From Anaerotruncus sp. (GTDB lineage Bacteria > Bacillota > Clostridia > Oscillospirales > Ruminococcaceae), in contig JAETRV010000008.1 of assembly GCA_021770005.1 (NCBI GenBank), positions 1-64,000 of the forward strand: a stretch of 64,000 bases of DNA, read 5' to 3'. The notes below the pieces were generated by a model that was not told where the DNA came from, ran no database searches, and worked only from the letters and a program-made list of their open reading frames with translations. Shown here one piece after another: positions 61,229-64,000 of the stretch. Both the position numbers and the translations under genes were made by a program. Every line of letters starts with the position of its first letter. Position 1 is the first letter of the stretch.

Positions 61229-61993
61229 TCACATCCTTTCGACCACCTGAAGCAGGAGATGCAAAACAAACAGGAACAGCCGCTCGAACAGCAGGCTTAC
61301 CAGCAGGATTACAACCGTCCACGCGAACAGGTCGGGGGTGTCGAGATAGATTTTTGCCTGATAGAGATGTTCTCCGATCGACCCTTTGGGAATCCCGATC
61401 ACCTCGGCAGCAGCGCCTGCCTTCCAGCAAAGCCCGAGCGAAACGGTGACAGCCGAACGCAGATAGGGAAGCACCTGTGAAAGATAGATATACCGCACCC
61501 GGCGCAGCGGCGGCACCCCAAACAGTTCCGCCATCTCAAGTAGCTGTGGGTCGGTGCTTCGGATTCCCTCGAGCAGGTTGGTGTAGACGATCGGCAGCAC
61601 CATCAGAAACGAGATAAAGACCGACAGATTGCGGGAGGGAATCCAGATTAGGCAGAGGATCACGAACGAGGCAACCGGTACTGACTTGACCGTTAACAGA
61701 AGCGGCTCGAGCAGGTCACGTACCGGGCTGCAAAAGGATGCGATGGCGGCGAGCAGGCAGCCGGCCGACAGAGCGAGCAGAAACCCGGAGACGATCCGGA
61801 CAAAGGAAAAAAGGATCGCGCGCCAAAACGCCGTTTCCTGCACGAGTTCTCCCAGGCGGCTCAAAACCGCGAGCGGGGAAGCGAGCAGGATTTCCTGTCC
61901 CACTGCCCAGCTTGCGGCCTGCCAAGCCAGCAGCCAGATAGCTACCGCCCAGAGCCGGATTGGACGCTTACCGGCTGTAGTAGAACGCATCAT
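61229..61993 (-). CDS. ABC transporter permease (SsuC/TauC-like)
   Basis: A 254-residue membrane protein with six predicted spans and the cytoplasmic EAA-type loop (LLEMAELFGVPPLRRVRYIYLSQVLPYLRS), belonging to the BPD_transp_1 group for nitrate, sulfonate or thiamine-precursor importers. Its start overlaps the binding-protein gene by 26 bp, so translation is coupled. Confidence 0.92.
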   Translation of the reverse strand: MMRSTTAGKRPIRLWAVAIWLLAWQAASWAVGQEILLASPLAVLSRLGELVQETAFWRAILFSFVRIVSGFLLALSAGCLLAAIASFCSPVRDLLEPLLLTVKSVPVASFVILCLIWIPSRNLSVFISFLMVLPIVYTNLLEGIRSTDPQLLEMAELFGVPPLRRVRYIYLSQVLPYLRSAVTVSLGLCWKAGAAAEVIGIPKGSIGEHLYQAKIYLDTPDLFAWTVVILLVSLLFERLFLFVLHLLLQVVERM

Positions 61994-63056
61994 CCGGGAG
62001 GGCGCCGCCTACCGCTTTGAGGTTCTGCTCCATCAGCACACCGAGATAGCCGCCTAACATCGACTTCATCTCATCCCCTTCGATACAGGTGATGTTGCAG
62101 TAGGGGAGGGCCTTTTTCGCGACAGCGGCGGGAACAATGTCCTGTTTTTCGATCAGGGTGGCGGCCTCCTCAACGTTTGCATTCACATAGTCGGTCGAGG
62201 CTTTATATTCGTCAAGGAATGCGGCGACTGCCTCTGGGTTCTGGTCGGCGAATTCCTTACGGATAACAACCACACCGGTAATCAGCGCACTTTTTTCCTG
62301 TGCATCCCCCTGCACCTTTTCCCACTCTTGGGTCAGATCGAGCGCGATGCGAATATTTTCATTTTTTGCCTGCGCGGTGGTGACAAACGGCTGGGGCAGC
62401 AGTGCGATTCCGTTTTCGGCCTGGGTGATTGCGGCAACGCACTCGGCGTGCTCCGACTTATACTCAATGGTCACATCTTTTTCGGGATCGATCCCATTTG
62501 CGGAGAGAAGATAGTCGAGCGCGTATTCCGGGGTCGCGCCCTTGCCGCTCGCATAGATGGTTTTGCCCTTCAAGTCGGCGACCGACTGCACCGAGTCGCC
62601 CGTCTCTACAATATAAAGCACCCCAAGCGTATTGACTGCCAGCACCTGCACTGCACCGTCGGTACTATTATAAAGGACAGACGCGAGGTTGGCGGGGACA
62701 GCGGCGATATCGTACGCACCCTGCACGATCTTAGGGGTGACCTCATCAATTGCGGCCGAAATCGTAAAGCTGTATTCGTTCGCGGTGTCACCCGCTTCGG
62801 CGTCCTCCATCAGCTTGACCATGCCCATTGCGGTCGGACCTTTGAGCGCGCCGATCCGCACAGCGGTCTTTTCCGCAGGCGTGGTGGCCGGTTCAGAAGA
62901 AGCTACCGGAGCGCTTTCACTTGACATAGGTTCGCTCGACACAGGCGCAGACTCGGACGGCGCAGAAGAAGAGGGGGTAGACGAGCCGCCCGAACAGCCG
63001 GGAAGCATGCCGCAGAGCAGAGCCGCGGAGAGCAGAATCAGGAGTATTTTTTTCAT
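61968..63056 (-). CDS. ABC transporter substrate-binding lipoprotein
   Basis: A 362-residue lipoprotein: signal peptide ending in the lipobox LPGC, Ser/Pro/Glu-rich tether (about 25-60), and an NMT1/SsuA/TauA-type periplasmic-binding fold (VRIGALKGPTAMGMVKLMEDA, DIAAVPANLASVLYN, GKTIYASGKGATPEYALDYLL). This family takes sulfonates, nitrate, bicarbonate or pyrimidine precursors; the ligand is not determinable. AAAGGATG before the ATG. The upstream 63057-63274 contains a TATAAT on the minus strand (63251-63246) but no clear -35. Confidence 0.9.
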   Translation of the reverse strand: MKKILLILLSAALLCGMLPGCSGGSSTPSSSAPSESAPVSSEPMSSESAPVASSEPATTPAEKTAVRIGALKGPTAMGMVKLMEDAEAGDTANEYSFTISAAIDEVTPKIVQGAYDIAAVPANLASVLYNSTDGAVQVLAVNTLGVLYIVETGDSVQSVADLKGKTIYASGKGATPEYALDYLLSANGIDPEKDVTIEYKSEHAECVAAITQAENGIALLPQPFVTTAQAKNENIRIALDLTQEWEKVQGDAQEKSALITGVVVIRKEFADQNPEAVAAFLDEYKASTDYVNANVEEAATLIEKQDIVPAAVAKKALPYCNITCIEGDEMKSMLGGYLGVLMEQNLKAVGGALPDDAFYYSR

Positions 63057-63274
63057 GTTACATCATCCTTTCAGCATGTATGCCATTCTTCTGTGGATCT
63101 GGAATTCGGTTCAGACCACATGGGACATCTGTATCCTGGTATAAAAATGCGCGGATATGCAGCATCATATCCATAGAAGCCCACAGATTCCCCTGGAAAA
63201 GAAGCAGATTTAAAAAAATCAGGATACTTCTTTTCAAGTAGTTCGATTATAACAGGAATCCGGGCAAAAGGGAA

Positions 63275-63302
63275 CCCCCGCCTGTGAAAAAACAGACGGG
63301 GG
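63275..63302 (-). terminator. Terminator of right-edge gene
   Basis: CCCCCGCCTGT pairs with ACAGACGGGGG around GAAAAA; downstream of the gene ending at 63332. Confidence 0.85.
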
Positions 63303-63331
63303 AGACGATGGCTGTTTGAAAAGGTATCGGT

Positions 63332-64000
63332 TTACCATGCGCCGGTGCTGGGATTGACCTTGATAAAGTTCGGCGGGGTGGTTGGCTTATTTGTGTTCCC
63401 AGGTTTGCTGGGTTTGGACGGGTTTACCGGGTCGTCTTTCGGGAGGTTCGCGCGGCCTTCCGAGATGATATAGGTGCCGAGTGTACGGGTACGCAGGCTG
63501 ATGACCTGATCTCCATCCTCATTTTTGCCGGCAGTGAAGGTACTCGACCGGTCGATCAGCTCCCCGTCAACCAGCTCATAGATATAGAGATCGGTGAGCG
63601 GGACGGTCAGCCTGCCGTCTTCATCTACAAACGGGTTGTAGATTTCGAGGGTAGCGCGGGAGGTTGCGGGCAGTTTCGGGTTGCCGACAAAGTCAAACAT
63701 GAATGCGTCAAGATCGACGCTGCCGAAATATTTGTCATAACTGCGGTTCCAGCGGGTCGATAGGGCGGGGCAGTAGAAATCCGAATCGCTGTCCGCCAGG
63801 AATTTGACCCGGGCGATTGCGCCGTCGTTGTTCTCCCAGGTGACGGTGTTCCACGCATTCTTGACCGGCTTTATCACGATCCCCTTGTCTCCGGCGTTGA
63901 AGGTTACGTCGTCATCGTCGTCGATATTTTCATTCTGAATCCAGAAGGTGAAATAGGTGGTCATCGTTTCGCCGCTTTTGAAGTTAGGCTTTACATCGGT
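63332..64000 (-). CDS. Partial surface-type protein, runs off the right edge
   Basis: The frame is open to the window end, so at least 222 residues, with the N-terminus missing. The visible part has an all-beta look with a DDDDD acidic loop, a segment ELVDGELIDRSSTFTAGKNEDGDQVISLRTRTLGTYIISEG (repeated-domain style), and a Pro/Lys/Ser/Thr-rich end (NLPKDDPVNPSKPSKPGNTNKPTTPPN) before a short hydrophilic tail. This resembles the C-terminus of secreted wall-associated proteins. There is no sortase signal in this part. Confidence 0.6.
   Translation of the reverse strand, partial: TDVKPNFKSGETMTTYFTFWIQNENIDDDDDVTFNAGDKGIVIKPVKNAWNTVTWENNDGAIARVKFLADSDSDFYCPALSTRWNRSYDKYFGSVDLDAFMFDFVGNPKLPATSRATLEIYNPFVDEDGRLTVPLTDLYIYELVDGELIDRSSTFTAGKNEDGDQVISLRTRTLGTYIISEGRANLPKDDPVNPSKPSKPGNTNKPTTPPNFIKVNPSTGAW

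Noticed and set aside
1-64000. tRNA, rRNA, IS transposase or toxin-antitoxin genes
   Set aside because: None seen on reading both strands; the small XRE/56-residue pair lacks features of a known toxin-antitoxin family.

Overview
The window looks like a chromosome segment of a spore-forming, anaerobic, gut-type Clostridia (probably an Oscillospirales/Ruminococcaceae-like lineage). This rests on a clear sigG, a T-box in front of alaS, a Rex-like operator in front of adhE, AdhE-type mixed fermentation, TRAP transport, beta-glucuronidase, and the gene order gdpP-rplI-dnaB-tilS-hpt-ftsH. Species is not determinable from the sequence alone. No rRNA, tRNA or CRISPR array was seen.

Region by region. 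1-3.2 kb: the right end of a decayed or partial prophage (structural-type small genes, a frameshifted M23 lysin, a tyrosine recombinase lodged between lysin and holin, an LLH-type holin, and a 28-residue stump of a DNA adenine methylase). 3.4-7.8 kb: adhE under a predicted NADH-responsive Rex operator, a degenerate metallo-beta-lactamase-fold protein divergent from an HxlR regulator. 7.8-12 kb: bactofilin with a coupled MocA-like nucleotidyltransferase, then a MarR / cytidylate-kinase-like / MATE efflux operon with a MarR operator inside its own promoter. 12-16.2 kb: beta-glucuronidase, an XRE regulator divergent from a 56-residue ORF, and two small genes resembling DUF3879 and FlxA-like families. 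16.3-26.9 kb: housekeeping block (c-di-AMP phosphodiesterase, L9, DnaB, TilS, Hpt, FtsH, a PfkB kinase, a cysteine hydrolase, Bax-inhibitor-1 protein). 26.9-27.1 kb: a hairpin-rich ~209-bp repeat, with a second diverged copy at 49.3 kb. 27.4-34.1 kb: an apparent catabolic cluster (SDR, TRAP DctPQM, second SDR, C_GCAxxG_C_C protein, LeuA/NifV-like DRE-TIM enzyme). 34.1-41.1 kb: RND pump and adaptor divergent from a two-component system. 41.1-49.3 kb: PNPOx-like protein, sigG, T-box-alaS-hinT, asnS, MBL hydrolase, aminotransferase. 49.5-54 kb: small membrane proteins, YaaA, DUF4364 regulator, a candidate structured RNA, and a secreted Pro/Ser-repeat surface protein whose promoter carries two perfect Spo0A boxes. 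54-64 kb: acyl-CoA synthetase with a structured leader, a zinc-ribbon/pseudokinase/PASTA membrane protein, sugar isomerase-like and alpha/beta hydrolase genes, an ABC importer plus radical-SAM operon, and a partial surface-type protein running off the right edge.

The best candidates for undescribed biology are: (1) the ~200-bp multi-hairpin repeat whose stems differ between copies but still pair; (2) the TRAP/SDR/DRE-TIM cluster, whose first gene has no standard start codon; (3) the zinc-ribbon pseudokinase-PASTA protein with all three catalytic motifs lost; (4) the structured minus-strand RNA candidate next to the Spo0A-box surface gene; (5) the phage recombinase sitting in the lysis module near a reverse-oriented coding fragment, which may point to a tail-gene inversion system.
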